Source: Pseudarthrobacter sp. NamB4
GTDB lineage: Bacteria > Actinomycetota > Actinomycetes > Actinomycetales > Micrococcaceae
Direction: 5' to 3'
Length of the DNA stretch: 64,000 nucleotides
Assembly: GCF_005796185.1 (NCBI RefSeq)
Contig: NZ_VAHM01000012.1
Coordinates: forward strand, 1-64,000
The notes beneath the pieces were generated by a model. That model was given only the letters and a program-made list of their open reading frames with translations, was not told the origin of the DNA and made no database searches. The position numbers were made by a program, and so were the translations under genes. This document shows, piece after piece, positions 8,123-17,460 of this stretch (the first letter of the stretch is position 1; each line of letters begins with the position of its first letter).

Positions 8123-9883
8123 CTACAGCCCCAGGTCAGCCTCGAAGGCGCCTTCTTCAAGGCGGGCCTTCAGGGTCTGGAGGAACCGGCCTGCGTCCGC
8201 ACCGTCCACCAGGCGGTGGTCGTACGTCAGCGACAGGTACATCATGGAGCGGATGGCGATCGAGTCGTCGCCGTTTTCGTCGGAAACCACCACGGGGCGC
8301 TTGACGATCGCGCCGGTGCCCAGGATGCCCACCTGCGGCTGGTTGATGATCGGGGTATCGAACAGGGCCCCCACCGAACCGATGTTGGTGATGCTGAACG
8401 TGCCGCCGGAGAGCTCGTCCGGACCAATCTTGCCGTCGCGGGTACGGGCTGCGACGTCAGCGATCTTGCCCGCCAAGCCGGCAAGGTTCAGGTTGCCGGC
8501 GTCGTTGATGACCGGTACCAGGAGCCCCTTGTCGGTGTCGACGGCGATCGCCAGGTGCTCGGCGTTGTGGTAGGTAATCTCCTGCTTGTCCTCGTCGTAG
8601 GCAGCATTGAGCTTGGGGTGCTGCTTGAGGGCCTCGGCCACAGCCTTGGCGATGAAGGGCAGGAAGGTCAGCTTGGTGCCGTTCTGCGCCTGGAATGAGT
8701 TCTTGGCGCGGGCGCGGAGCTTGGCCACCTTGGTCATGTCCACTTCGTGGACCTGGGTCAGCTGCGTGGAGATCTCCAGGGATTCACGCATGCGCCGGGC
8801 GATGACCTGGCGGATGCGCGGTGCCTTCTGAGTGGTGCCGCGCAGGGAGGAAACGGCGCCACTGGACGCGGCAGGCGCCGACGCGGCAGGGGCTGCTGCC
8901 GGAGCGGCAGCCGGTGCTGCCTTGGCTTCCGCGGCGGCCAGTACGTCCTGCTTGCGGATACGGCCGCCGACGCCGGTGCCGGAGAGCGAGGCGATGTCCA
9001 CGCCGTGCTGGTTGGCCAGCTTGCGGACCAGGGGAGTGACGTAGCCGGACTCGGAGCCGCCTGCTGCAGGAGCCTCGGCTGGTGCGGGCGCAGGTGCTGC
9101 AGCGGGTGCGGGTGCTGCTGCGGGGGCCTTGGGGGTTTCCGGAGCCGGCGCGGCGGCGGGTGCCGGCGCAGGGGCTTCAGCCTTCGGTGCCTCAGCCTTC
9201 GGGGCTTCCTGGGCCGGTGCCTCGGTGGACGGCGCTTCGGCAGGAGCCGCGGCGGCACCGGAACCGATGACTGCAAGGACAGAACCAACCTCTGCGGTGT
9301 CGTCCTCGTTGACACGGATCTCCTGGAGCGTTCCCGCGACGGGGGACGGAATTTCGGTATCCACCTTGTCGGTGGAAACCTCCAGCAGGGGCTCGTCCAC
9401 CTCGACAGTGTCGCCGACGGCCTTCAGCCAGCGGGTGACGGTGCCTTCGGTGACGCTCTCGCCGAGGGCAGGCAGGGTGACCTCGTGGCCTTCGCCGCCG
9501 CCGGCTGCAGGGGCCTCAGGTGCGGGAGCCTCCTGCGCGGGGGCTTCCGGTGCAGGTGCGGCGGCGGGGGCTTCCTGCGCCGGAGCTGCTTCGGCGGGAG
9601 CCGCGGCCGGTGCCTCTTCAGCGGGTGCAGCAGAACCATTGGCGGAGCCGTCACCGATGCGGACCAGGGGAGCGCCCACCTCGGCGGTCTCGTCCTCGGC
9701 AACCAGGATTTCCTCAATCACGCCAGCTACAGGAGAGGGGATTTCAGTGTCTACTTTGTCGGTGGAAACTTCGAGCAGGGGCTCGTCCACCTCTACCCGG
9801 TCACCTACCTGCTTCAGCCAGCGGGTGACGGTTCCTTCGGTGACGCTCTCACCGAGGGCGGGCAAGTTAACGGATTCAGACAT
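8123..9883 (-). CDS. sucB: Dihydrolipoamide acyltransferase (E2) with two lipoyl domains
   Basis: 586 aa core of a 2-oxoacid dehydrogenase complex. Two lipoyl domains (about 1-78 and 135-212), each with the lipoylation site [12 protein letters not shown], are followed by long Ala/Pro/Glu linkers. An E3/E1-binding domain ([20 protein letters not shown]) comes next, then the catalytic domain with the terminal [14 protein letters not shown] (HxxxDG active site). Usually annotated as succinyltransferase (SucB); in M. tuberculosis the syntenic protein DlaT serves pyruvate dehydrogenase, so acyl specificity is open. ATG start with AAGGAGAA upstream. Downstream of lpdA on the same strand with a hairpin between them, so E3 and E2 may be co-transcribed. 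The near-identical lipoyl modules form a repeated DNA segment. Confidence 0.95.
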   Translation of the reverse strand: MSESVNLPALGESVTEGTVTRWLKQVGDRVEVDEPLLEVSTDKVDTEIPSPVAGVIEEILVAEDETAEVGAPLVRIGDGSANGSAAPAEEAPAAAPAEAAPAQEAPAAAPAPEAPAQEAPAPEAPAAGGGEGHEVTLPALGESVTEGTVTRWLKAVGDTVEVDEPLLEVSTDKVDTEIPSPVAGTLQEIRVNEDDTAEVGSVLAVIGSGAAAAPAEAPSTEAPAQEAPKAEAPKAEAPAPAPAAAPAPETPKAPAAAPAPAAAPAPAPAEAPAAGGSESGYVTPLVRKLANQHGVDIASLSGTGVGGRIRKQDVLAAAEAKAAPAAAPAAAPAASAPAASSGAVSSLRGTTQKAPRIRQVIARRMRESLEISTQLTQVHEVDMTKVAKLRARAKNSFQAQNGTKLTFLPFIAKAVAEALKQHPKLNAAYDEDKQEITYHNAEHLAIAVDTDKGLLVPVINDAGNLNLAGLAGKIADVAARTRDGKIGPDELSGGTFSITNIGSVGALFDTPIINQPQVGILGTGAIVKRPVVVSDENGDDSIAIRSMMYLSLTYDHRLVDGADAGRFLQTLKARLEEGAFEADLGL

Positions 9884-9939
9884 GTCGTCCCCGTTCTCCT
9901 TATTTATCTTTAGTGCGAATGAATGCTGCCTTGTTGGAA

Positions 9940-9979
9940 GCCTAGTGCACCCGGTCCAGGGCGGCCGGGTGCACCAGGC
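9940..9979 (-). terminator. Hairpin between lpdA and sucB
   Basis: Arms 9940-9954 and 9965-9979 (GTGCACCCGG/CCGGGTGCAC core, 15 bases with one mismatch), 18 bases after the lpdA stop. No T tract follows on the minus strand, so it may be an mRNA-processing or partial attenuation structure rather than a full terminator. Confidence 0.45.
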
Positions 9980-9997
9980 TCGGTGGTGCCGGGGAGA

Positions 9998-11380
9998 CTA
10001 GCCGTGAAGCGGCTTGCCCGCGAGTGCCAGGTGGGCTTCGCCCAGGGCCTCGTTCTGGGTGGGGTGGGCGTGCACCAGCTGGGCCACATCCTCCGGGTAG
10101 GCTTCCCAGTTGACGATCAGCTGGGCCTCACCGACCTGCTCGCCCATCCGGGCGCCGATCATGTGGACGCCCACCACGGGGCCGTCCTTCTGCCGGACCA
10201 GCTTGACCAGTCCGGAAGTGCCCAGGATGGAGCTCTTGCCGTTGCCGGCCAGGTTGTATTCCTGGGTCTGGACCTGGTCCTCACCGAACTTCTCCTTGGC
10301 GGCCTTTTCGGTGTAGCCCACGGTGGCGATTTCAGGCTCGGAGTACGTGACCTTGGGGATGTTGATGTCCTCGACGATCACGGGCTTGAGGCCGGCGATT
10401 TCCTCGGCCACGAAGATGCCCTGCTGGTAGCCGCGGTGTGCGAGCTGGACGCCGGGGACGATGTCGCCGACGGCGTAGATGTTGCCCACACCGGTGTGCA
10501 GTCGCTCGTTGGTGATGACGAAGCCGCGGTCGATGGTGATGCCCGCTTCCTCGTAGCCGAGGTTGGCGGTGACGGGACCGCGGCCGACGGCGACCAGGAG
10601 GAGGTCGGCTTCGAAGGTTTTGCCGTCCACCAGGGTGACCTTGACGCCGTCGTTGTTCTGCTCAACGCCCTGGAAGAACACTCCGGTGGAGAACTTGATG
10701 CCGCGCTTCTTGAAGGCGCGCTCGAAGTTCTTGACGATGGTGGCGTCCTCGTTGGGGACCAGCGAGGGCAGGCCTTCCACGATGGTGACGTCCACGCCGA
10801 AGGACTTCCAGACCGAAGCGAACTCAACGCCGATGACGCCGCCGCCGAGGATGATGGCGCTCTTGGGGATGGAGTCCATAGTCAGGGCCTGGTCCGAGGT
10901 GATGACCCTGCCGCCGATTTCCAGGCCCGGAAGGGTGCGGGAGTAGGAGCCCGTGGCCAGGACGATGTTCCTGCCCTTGTAGGCGGTGCCGTTGACCACG
11001 ATGGTGTCGGTGCCCTGGAGCTTGCCTTCACCTTCGATGACGGTGATGCCCTTGGACTTGATCAGGCCCTGGAGGCCCTTGTACTTGCCGGCGATGATGC
11101 CGTCCTTGTACGCGTTGACGGCGGTGATGTCGATGCCGTCGAGGGTGACGTTCACGCCGTACTTGGCGGAGTCACGGGCGTGGTCGGCCAGCTCCGCGGA
11201 GTGCAGGAGGGCCTTGGTGGGGATGCAGCCGTTGTGGAGGCAGGTGCCGCCGAGCTTGGCCTTCTCCACGAGGCCGACGGTGAGGCCAAGCTGTACTGCC
11301 CGCAGCGCCGCGGCGTATCCGCCGCTGCCGCCACCGAGTACCAGGATGTCGAATTCTTGCGCAGTTGCCTGATCGGCCAC
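9998..11380 (-). CDS. lpdA: Dihydrolipoyl dehydrogenase (E3)
   Basis: 460 aa flavoprotein that reoxidises dihydrolipoyl groups with NAD+. FAD-binding GGGSGGYAAALRA (about 16-28), redox disulfide motif GGTCLHNGCIPTKALLHSAE (about 43-62), NAD-binding GGGVIGVEFASVW (about 178), second FAD motif IYAVGDIV (about 306), and the C-terminal dimer-interface His motif HAHPTQNEALGEAHLAL. All standard residues are present. GTG start with GGGAG 8 bases upstream. Lies between pepA and sucB, all on the minus strand; a 259-base gap upstream contains two inverted repeats. Confidence 0.96.
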   Translation of the reverse strand: MADQATAQEFDILVLGGGSGGYAAALRAVQLGLTVGLVEKAKLGGTCLHNGCIPTKALLHSAELADHARDSAKYGVNVTLDGIDITAVNAYKDGIIAGKYKGLQGLIKSKGITVIEGEGKLQGTDTIVVNGTAYKGRNIVLATGSYSRTLPGLEIGGRVITSDQALTMDSIPKSAIILGGGVIGVEFASVWKSFGVDVTIVEGLPSLVPNEDATIVKNFERAFKKRGIKFSTGVFFQGVEQNNDGVKVTLVDGKTFEADLLLVAVGRGPVTANLGYEEAGITIDRGFVITNERLHTGVGNIYAVGDIVPGVQLAHRGYQQGIFVAEEIAGLKPVIVEDINIPKVTYSEPEIATVGYTEKAAKEKFGEDQVQTQEYNLAGNGKSSILGTSGLVKLVRQKDGPVVGVHMIGARMGEQVGEAQLIVNWEAYPEDVAQLVHAHPTQNEALGEAHLALAGKPLHG

Positions 11381-11492
11381 TTAAACGCTCCCTCGCGTGA
11401 ACGATGACGCGTTCTCCGCGCATCATCTGGTCTTGGAACTTGCACTGCCGTGATTATGCCAGCAGGCCTGTTCTCTTGCATTTGTGACTACC

Positions 11493-11514
11493 GTGGTTCA
11501 CCTTAGCGAACCAC
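11493..11514. repeat. Inverted repeat upstream of lpdA
   Basis: GTGGTTC (11493-11499) and GAACCAC (11508-11514), spacer 8, about 110 bases upstream of the lpdA start. Operator-like size; no regulator identified. Confidence 0.35.
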
Positions 11515-11568
11515 CTATCCATGCTCCACCTTGGCGCCGCGTTTGTGGAGCGCTTGTGTCGAGTGTCA

Positions 11569-11611
11569 CGCGGCTTTGTGGCACAGCGATCACCCGTGCC
11601 GCAAAGCCGCG
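11569..11611 (-). terminator. Long hairpin after pepA
   Basis: 16-base arms (11569-11584 with 11596-11611) with a single G-U-type mismatch and an 11-base loop, 28 bases downstream of the pepA stop. There is no T tract on either side, so it could be a Rho-assisted terminator, an attenuator or an mRNA stabiliser. Confidence 0.4.
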
Positions 11612-11639
11612 CGACAGGCCGCCTGCGGCCGGATTAATC

Positions 11640-13166
11640 TCAGGCCGCAGCAGCCAGGATGTCCTCCACATAGGCCACCAGGGTCCGCACGGTGCAGCCT
11701 GTTCCCTGCTTGTGGGTGTAGCCGTAGGGGCTTCCGTTGTTAAAGGACGGCCCGGCAATGTCGATGTGGGCCCACGGGATCTGTTCCCCGTCCTTGCCCT
11801 TGCCCACGAACTCGCGGAGGAAAACGGCAGCGGTCATCATGCCGCCGTGCCGTTCACCGATGTTGGCCAGGTCCGCCACCTGCGAATCGAGGCTGGGGCG
11901 CAGTTCCTCGGGAAGAGGCATGGGCCAGACCAGTTCCCCGGCCCGGTCCGCGGCGGCCTTCAGGGCTCCCGTCACGCTGTCCGAGCCCATGACGCCGGCG
12001 GTGCGGTTGCCCAGGGCGATCAGCTGGGCGCCGGTGAGCGTGGCGACGTCGATGATGGCGTCCGGGTATTCGCGGCTCGCGGCGACAATGCCGTCGGCCA
12101 TCACCAGGCGGCCCTCGGCGTCCGTGTTGAGCACCTCCACCGTCTTTCCCCCGAGCATCGTCAGGACGTCTGCCGGCCGGGAGGCGGCGCCGGAGGGCAT
12201 GTTCTCCGCAATGCAGAGCCACGCGGTTGCCTTAACCGGCAGGCCAAGGCCCGCGAGGGCAAGGACAGTGTTAAGGACGACGGCGGCACCCGCCATGTCG
12301 CTCTTCATGTCGCCCATGCCGAGGGCCGGCTTAATGGAGATTCCGCCGGTGTCGAAGGTGATGCCCTTGCCGACGAGCGCGATCTTCGAGGAGGCCTTGG
12401 CCGGGGAGTACTCCACCCTGACCAGGCGCGGCTGGCGGGCAGAACCCTTGCCCACGCCCATGATGCCGCCGTAGCCCTCCTTTTCCAGGCGCTTCTCGTC
12501 CCAGACCGTCACCTTCACGGGCAGCCCCTTGGCCAGGTCCTTGGCGGCTTGCGCGAACGTTTCCGGGTAGAGATGGCTGGGCGGCTGGTTGACCAGGGAG
12601 CGGGTTGCGTTGACAGCCCTGCCGATCAGGGCGGCGCGCTTGAGGGCGGCGCCGAGTTCCTTCTGGTCTGCCAGCTCGGTGAAGATGACGGCATTGCGGA
12701 CAGGGTCCTTCAGGCCTTCCTTCGAGGAACGGAACTCGGTGAAGGCATAGGCGCCCAGGGCTGCACCTTCGGCGACGGCCGCGACGTCGGCCACGGACGC
12801 CGTCGGGAATGCCAGGGCAACGGTGGCAAGGCCTGCGAGCTGGCGGACCGCGGAGCCCGCCGCGCGGCGCAGGGCCTCCCCGGTCAGCGGGTTACCGGCA
12901 GACACCTTGCCCACACCGGCCAGGGCCAGAACGCCGGCGCCGGTCTCGGGCAGTCCCGGCAGGCGCACCAGCTGGTCGGCTGCACCCGTAATGCCGAGGG
13001 TCTTCAGGGAATCCGCCAGCGCCTCCGCGGACTTGGCAGTCAGTGGATTGTCCAGGAGGACGGGACCGTCTGCACCCTGACCCACGCCTATGACCACTGC
13101 GTCGCTGGGGTTCTTCTTCAGGTCCCGCGAGAGGGTACTAAGGTTGATTTCAGTATTCTTGACCAC
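11640..13166 (-). CDS. pepA: Leucyl aminopeptidase (M17)
   Basis: 508 aa cytosolic di-metal aminopeptidase removing N-terminal Leu and other residues. The M17 signature NTDAEGRL is present, with KGITFDTGGISIKP (metal-binding Lys/Asp) and MKSDMAGAA upstream. The open frame extends 80 codons further, but I take the GTG at 13164-13166 (VVKNTEINLSTL) because GAGGA lies 9 bases before it and the N-terminal domain fold begins there. Homologous gene order (pepB near dlaT and lipB) is known in mycobacteria. Divergent from the PAC2 gene across 258 bases in which I see no further gene. Confidence 0.94.
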   Translation of the reverse strand: MVKNTEINLSTLSRDLKKNPSDAVVIGVGQGADGPVLLDNPLTAKSAEALADSLKTLGITGAADQLVRLPGLPETGAGVLALAGVGKVSAGNPLTGEALRRAAGSAVRQLAGLATVALAFPTASVADVAAVAEGAALGAYAFTEFRSSKEGLKDPVRNAVIFTELADQKELGAALKRAALIGRAVNATRSLVNQPPSHLYPETFAQAAKDLAKGLPVKVTVWDEKRLEKEGYGGIMGVGKGSARQPRLVRVEYSPAKASSKIALVGKGITFDTGGISIKPALGMGDMKSDMAGAAVVLNTVLALAGLGLPVKATAWLCIAENMPSGAASRPADVLTMLGGKTVEVLNTDAEGRLVMADGIVAASREYPDAIIDVATLTGAQLIALGNRTAGVMGSDSVTGALKAAADRAGELVWPMPLPEELRPSLDSQVADLANIGERHGGMMTAAVFLREFVGKGKDGEQIPWAHIDIAGPSFNNGSPYGYTHKQGTGCTVRTLVAYVEDILAAAA

Positions 13167-13424
13167 GCGGATCAGTCCTCGATTCTCGAAAGATGTTCGG
13201 GCAGGGATGCATGTTGGGCGCTCTGCCATGTTGCCCGGGTACGGCCGTTCGGAACGCAGTCCGGGGTCTGCCGGCCCGTCTGGCAGGCCAGTTCCGATCG
13301 TAGCCCGTCCCCGCCGCGCCGGGTGAAATTTCGTGAGATGTGCGCCACACGGTGTGCTGGAATGCCGTGCTGCGCCGCGGCGTTGTAAGGAGTGTCCAAA
13401 CCGCACCTATGGAAGGAACATGCC

Positions 13425-14363
13425 GTGCTTGAACGGATCTCCGGCTCCCTGCTGGACCCCGACGCGCTCTATGCGCGCAACATCGGGCTGTTCCACAGCC
13501 CTGAGCTCCGCGGGCTGAACCTGGTGATGGGCTTCACCGGATTCGCTGACGCCGGGCACGTGGTGAAGCAGATCAACGCGGAGCTGCTGGACTCGCTCGA
13601 TGCCGAGCCCGTAGCCGTGTTCGACGCCGACCAGCTGATCGACTACCGGTCACGCAGGCCGCACCTGACCTTCGTCGAAGACCACCTGCAGGACTACCAG
13701 GAACCGAGGCTGGCCCTGTACCGGCTCAAGGACGGCCTGGGCAACCCGTTCCTGCTGCTCGCCGGTTTCGAGCCTGACCTCCAGTGGGAGCGTTTCGCCC
13801 GCGCCGTGGTGGGCATCGTGGAGAAGCTGGATGTCAACCTCGTCACCTGGATCCACTCCATCCCCATGCCCGTGCCGCACACCCGTCCCGTAGGAGTGAC
13901 CGTGCACGGCAACCGGCCGGAGCTGATTGAGGGTATCTCGGTCTGGAAGCCAACGGTGGAAGTCCCGGCAGCCGTGGGGCATATCCTGGAGCTCCGCCTG
14001 GTGGAAGCCGGGCGCAACGTGGCCGGTTACGTCATCCATGTGCCCCACTACCTGGCGGAGGCGGAGTACCCCATTGCCGCCGTCGCAGGCCTTGAATACC
14101 TCGGCGCGGCCACCTCGCTGATGCTGCCCACGGACAGGCTCCGCGAGGCCGGCCGCGAAGTCAGCCGGCAGATCGCCCAGCAGATCGATGCGTCGGAGGA
14201 CGTGCAGCAGGTGGTGGCCCGCCTTGAGACGCGGTACGACGAAAAGGCCGACGGCATCGTACGGCGCTCGCTCCTCGCGGACGAAAATGACGAGCTGCCC
14301 AACGCCGACGACCTCGGCGCCGCAGTGGAGGCCTACCTCGCCCGCGAAAACCCCGGGCAGTAG
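13425..14363 (+). CDS. PAC2 family protein
   Basis: 312 aa. Resembles the PAC2 (proteasome assembly chaperone 2-like) family common in proteasome-bearing actinobacteria: LNLVMGFTGFADAGHVV near residue 30, LLLAGFEPDLQWERF (about 108), and a C-terminal helical region with LETRYDEKADGIVRRSLLADENDELP. Bacterial function is unproven. The GTG at 13425 (LERISGSLL) has GGAAGGA 7 bases upstream; the earlier in-frame GTG at 13392 abuts its own Shine-Dalgarno and is unlikely. Possible functional echo: a tricorn protease and an aminopeptidase, both peptide-degrading, lie within 10 kb. Confidence 0.85.
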   Translation: MLERISGSLLDPDALYARNIGLFHSPELRGLNLVMGFTGFADAGHVVKQINAELLDSLDAEPVAVFDADQLIDYRSRRPHLTFVEDHLQDYQEPRLALYRLKDGLGNPFLLLAGFEPDLQWERFARAVVGIVEKLDVNLVTWIHSIPMPVPHTRPVGVTVHGNRPELIEGISVWKPTVEVPAAVGHILELRLVEAGRNVAGYVIHVPHYLAEAEYPIAAVAGLEYLGAATSLMLPTDRLREAGREVSRQIAQQIDASEDVQQVVARLETRYDEKADGIVRRSLLADENDELPNADDLGAAVEAYLARENPGQ

Positions 14364-14382
14364 CTGCAGCCGGCTGCTGCCC

Positions 14383-14416
14383 GGGCCGGCGGGCCGTCCG
14401 GGCCGGCGGGCCGTCC
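14383..14416. repeat. 17-bp perfect tandem duplication
   Basis: GGGCCGGCGGGCCGTCC occurs twice head to tail (14383-14399, 14400-14416) just after the PAC2 stop and directly upstream of the CATAAT box of the MFS gene, so it occupies that promoter's -35 region. Confidence 0.9.
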
Positions 14417-14431
14417 GGGCATAATGAAGTG

Positions 14432-15778
14432 GTGACTGCACCCCGCGCCTGGCTTATCTGGACCATTGGAATATTCGGGTACCTGGTGGCCGTGGCGCAG
14501 CGCACGTCCTTTGGTGTCGTGGGCCTGGAAGCCACCGAGCGGTTCCATGCCAGCGCCTCGGCCATCTCGTTCTTCACCGTCCTGCAGCTCCTTGTATACG
14601 CAGGGCTCCAGATCCCCGTCGGCCTGCTGGTGGACAGGTTCGGCTCCCGGGCCATGATTGCCGGCGGGGCGGTCCTGATGGGACTGGGCCAGCTGCAGCT
14701 GGCCTTCGCGGACAGCATTCCCGGGGGAGTGGCCGGGCGGGTCCTGGTAGGTGCTGGGGACGCCATGACCTTCATTTCGGTCATCCGCCTGATTCCGCTA
14801 TGGTTCGCTCCTGCCAGGGTGCCGCTGGTGACCCAGCTGACCGGCATGTCAGGCCAGCTGGGACAGCTGTTCAGCGTCATCCCGTTTGCCTTCGTCCTGC
14901 ATCTCTCCGGCTGGACCCCCGCATTCCTGATGCTGGCCGGGATGTCGGCTCTCGCCGTCGTCCTGGTCCTGGTACTCCTGCAGGACGTCCCGCCGGGCAC
15001 GGAGCGGCCGCAGGCCCGGCAGGGGCTCAGGGCCACCGGTGCATCGCTGGGGCGGGCGTGGCGCCAGCCGGGTACCCGGCTGGGGTTGTGGAGCCACTTC
15101 ACCATCCAGTTCAGCGGCACGGTGTTCGCGATGACGTGGGGCTACCCCTTCCTTATTTCGGGCCAGGGACTGGACACCGGAACCGTGGCTGCCCTCATGG
15201 CGCTTTACGTCGCCGCCGCGATGGCCGTGGGTCCGTTCATCGGGCGGTTTGTTTCGAGGCATCCGTTGCGGCGCTCCACCATGGTCCTGCTGATCGCCGG
15301 GGCCACCGCGGGAGCATGGGCCGCTGTCCTGCTGACCCCCGGGCGGTCGCCCTTGTGGCTGCTGGCAGGGCTGGTGGTGGTCCTGGCCATCGGCGGACCC
15401 GGCTCCATGATCGGCTTCGACTTCGCGCGGACCTTCAATCCCGCACACCGGATCGGTACCGCCACCGGCATAGTCAACGTGGGCGGGTTCATTGCCGCCC
15501 TGGTCGCGATCTTCCTGATCGGCCTGGTGCTCGACGTCCTGTATGCGGGCGGCTTCTCCAATGGAGTGCTGTACGGGCTGGACCCGTTCCGGATTGCTTT
15601 GAGCATCCAGTTCCTCCTGCTTGGCTTTGGTGCGGCAGCCATGCTGGTGTGCCGGCGCAAGGTCCGCCGGCAGATGGCTGCCCAGGGTGTTGTGGTCCCG
15701 CCGCTTCGGACCGCCCTGGCCCGCCAGCGCCGGGAAAGCCTTGCCCGGCGCAGGCAGGCGTCCGCGAAGGAACTCTGA
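14432..15778 (+). CDS. MFS transporter
   Basis: 448 aa, about 12 hydrophobic helices, major facilitator superfamily. Visible features: VAQRTSFGVVGLEA in the first helix region, the loop-2/3 motif GLLVDRFGSR (motif A like), a central loop rich in Arg/Gln (GTERPQARQGLR), GRFVSRHPLRRS after helix 8 and a basic C-terminal tail (RRKVRRQMAAQG). Substrate cannot be read from sequence. Start placed at GTG 14432, which is 6 bases after CATAAT (14420-14425), the leaderless spacing seen elsewhere here; GTG 14429 is the alternative. Confidence 0.88.
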   Translation: MTAPRAWLIWTIGIFGYLVAVAQRTSFGVVGLEATERFHASASAISFFTVLQLLVYAGLQIPVGLLVDRFGSRAMIAGGAVLMGLGQLQLAFADSIPGGVAGRVLVGAGDAMTFISVIRLIPLWFAPARVPLVTQLTGMSGQLGQLFSVIPFAFVLHLSGWTPAFLMLAGMSALAVVLVLVLLQDVPPGTERPQARQGLRATGASLGRAWRQPGTRLGLWSHFTIQFSGTVFAMTWGYPFLISGQGLDTGTVAALMALYVAAAMAVGPFIGRFVSRHPLRRSTMVLLIAGATAGAWAAVLLTPGRSPLWLLAGLVVVLAIGGPGSMIGFDFARTFNPAHRIGTATGIVNVGGFIAALVAIFLIGLVLDVLYAGGFSNGVLYGLDPFRIALSIQFLLLGFGAAAMLVCRRKVRRQMAAQGVVVPPLRTALARQRRESLARRRQASAKEL

Positions 15779-15879
15779 TACTGGTCCTCCACAGCCGGAT
15801 TTACCCACTTAGTGCCGGCTTGCCCACATAGCAGCATTCGGCCCTTAACCAGGGCGCGCAGGCGGCGAATGCTTGAGCC

Positions 15880-17187
15880 ATGACACCTTCAGAACGCCTC
15901 ACAGTGCGCGGACCGGAAGACATCCTGGGCTTCATTCCCCACTCGCTGGGATATTGGCCAGCCAACAGCTTGGTTGCCATGACGCTGCAGGGCAAGAGTC
16001 TCGGGGCCACCCTGCGGCTTGACCTGCCGGACCGCGATGTCCTGGCGGCACCGTCAAAATACCTGCGGGCCGTCCGGCGCTACCTTGAGGCGGACAAGGA
16101 AGCCGATGGCACCTTGCTGGCGATCTTCACGGGCAACGGCGGGGCGGCGGCGCCATCCATGTACGACGGTTTGCTGGCCGGCCTGGACTCCATGCTGGAA
16201 AGGGCCGGATTGCCGGTCCGGGAAGCCTGGTATGTCGGAAAAGACTACTGGCGGGACGCCTGGTGCATCGATGTGTCGTGCTGCCCCCTGCCGGGCCGTC
16301 CCATCCAGCAGATTCGGGACAGCCTGCTCAGCACGGAGATGGTCTACCGGGGAAGCAGCGTAGGTCCGCCGCCTGAGGACCGGTCCGCGCCCGGACCATT
16401 GTCCGCCATCCACAGCGACGCAGTGCTGGAGGCCGAGGTCGTGTGGTCGGCCCAGTTGGACCTGCGGCGGCAGAGCCGGCCGCAGTTCAACGCAGTGCTG
16501 CGGCAGTGGGAAGCGGCGCTGGCCCGCCGCCCCGCGGATCCTGGGCGGCCGCCGGTGCACTCTGCCGCCTTTCTTCGGGCTACGCTCCTGGTGCCCGCAT
16601 GGCGTGACGCGGTCCTGGTGATGGCTGCGGCAGGGAAAGCGGCCGCCACGGCCGGGGCCGAGGAATTTGGGATCTTCGCCGGCGATGTGGAGCTGAACCC
16701 GCTGGAGCCTCCAGCGGAAGACGCCGGCAGGGAAACAGTTCCGGTCGGATCGCGTGACTGCGGCCCTCCATCCTTCGCCATGGCCGCCGGCGATATGGAT
16801 GTTGACCGGGAAAGCCTGCTGATGCCCGCCGGCCTGCCGGAAACGCCAGGCCATGGGCCCGGAACGCCAGGCTATGGTGAGGTCCTGATGGGGCAGGCGC
16901 CGGCGGTGCCGCAGTGGCCGACGCTGGACTCCCTGGATCTTGTCCTGGGGCAGCTCGCCTTGCCAGGCGGGGCGCCGGCGGCGGCCGCGCTGACTGGAAG
17001 GGGCTGGATCGCGTGGTGCCGGGGACGCGGCTCCTATGCGGCCGCCTTCCTCGGCGAGGCCCTTGAGATTGAGCCCGGCTACCGCCTGGCCGGGTTGCTG
17101 CTGGAGCTGGTCCGCCGCGGCACTTTATGCGGGTGGGCCTCGCGGAAGGACGCAGCCTGGCAGAAATTCGGACCGGACGCTGAGTGA
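15880..17187 (+). CDS. DUF4192 domain protein
   Basis: 435 aa, function unknown. The N-terminus TVRGPEDILGFIPHSLGYWP matches the DUF4192 pattern widespread in Micrococcales. This is followed by VRRYLEADKEADGTLLAIFT and the conserved WYVGKDYWRDAWCIDVSCCP; the C-terminal third (WPTLDSLDLVLGQL, CRGRGSYAAAFLGEAL) looks like TPR-type helices. No TM or signal peptide. It sits between the MFS gene and sigA. A perfect short repeat (ETPGHGPGTPGYGE) in the middle suggests a disordered linker. Confidence 0.85.
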   Translation: MTPSERLTVRGPEDILGFIPHSLGYWPANSLVAMTLQGKSLGATLRLDLPDRDVLAAPSKYLRAVRRYLEADKEADGTLLAIFTGNGGAAAPSMYDGLLAGLDSMLERAGLPVREAWYVGKDYWRDAWCIDVSCCPLPGRPIQQIRDSLLSTEMVYRGSSVGPPPEDRSAPGPLSAIHSDAVLEAEVVWSAQLDLRRQSRPQFNAVLRQWEAALARRPADPGRPPVHSAAFLRATLLVPAWRDAVLVMAAAGKAAATAGAEEFGIFAGDVELNPLEPPAEDAGRETVPVGSRDCGPPSFAMAAGDMDVDRESLLMPAGLPETPGHGPGTPGYGEVLMGQAPAVPQWPTLDSLDLVLGQLALPGGAPAAAALTGRGWIAWCRGRGSYAAAFLGEALEIEPGYRLAGLLLELVRRGTLCGWASRKDAAWQKFGPDAE

Positions 17188-17395
17188 CGGCGGGCCCAGT
17201 AACTGGGCGGCAGGGGGTTCCGGGACCCATGGGGAGGTCCTATTCGGGGAAACGTGAGACAATGGTTGCCGAGACCCGGTTGGGTCCGTGTATCGGGTGC
17301 TGGTAGGTGCTCCTTTCGGGGAACATTACGGCGGCTCTGGCAGTTGTCCTTAAAGACTCTGCCGGCCGTGGTGGCGCTTGGTTTTCACCACGGAC

Positions 17396-17460
17396 TTGAC
17401 AGGGTCATAGTGGTGTTGCCCGTATGGCGATTCCACAGACCACCGCTAGAAAGGTTTTCT
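17396..17460 (+). promoter_or_regulatory. Candidate promoter element and RBS region of sigA
   Basis: A perfect TTGACA lies at 17396-17401, but a convincing -10 is missing at 17 bases (CCCGTA at 17419-17424). AGAAAGG lies 6 bases before the GTG start. The 273-base gap from the DUF4192 stop contains only a small GCCCAG/CTGGGC hairpin (about 17194-17208) and no gene. Confidence 0.35.

Noticed and set aside
9129-9860. Repeated DNA within sucB considered as a tandem repeat element
   Set aside because: Explained by the two homologous lipoyl domains and Ala/Pro linkers of the E2 protein.
8747-11407. Long plus-strand frames (388 and 494 codons) opposite sucB and lpdA
   Set aside because: Low-complexity Gly/Ala/Cys or Asp/Val-rich shadows of repetitive and conserved coding DNA.
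13167-13406. 80-codon N-terminal extension of pepA
   Set aside because: Not part of the M17 fold; GTG 13166 has a good ribosome site.
17188-17460. Possible small gene or structured RNA upstream of sigA
   Set aside because: No frame with a start and ribosome site, only a 6-bp hairpin; the longer open frame into sigA is composition-driven.
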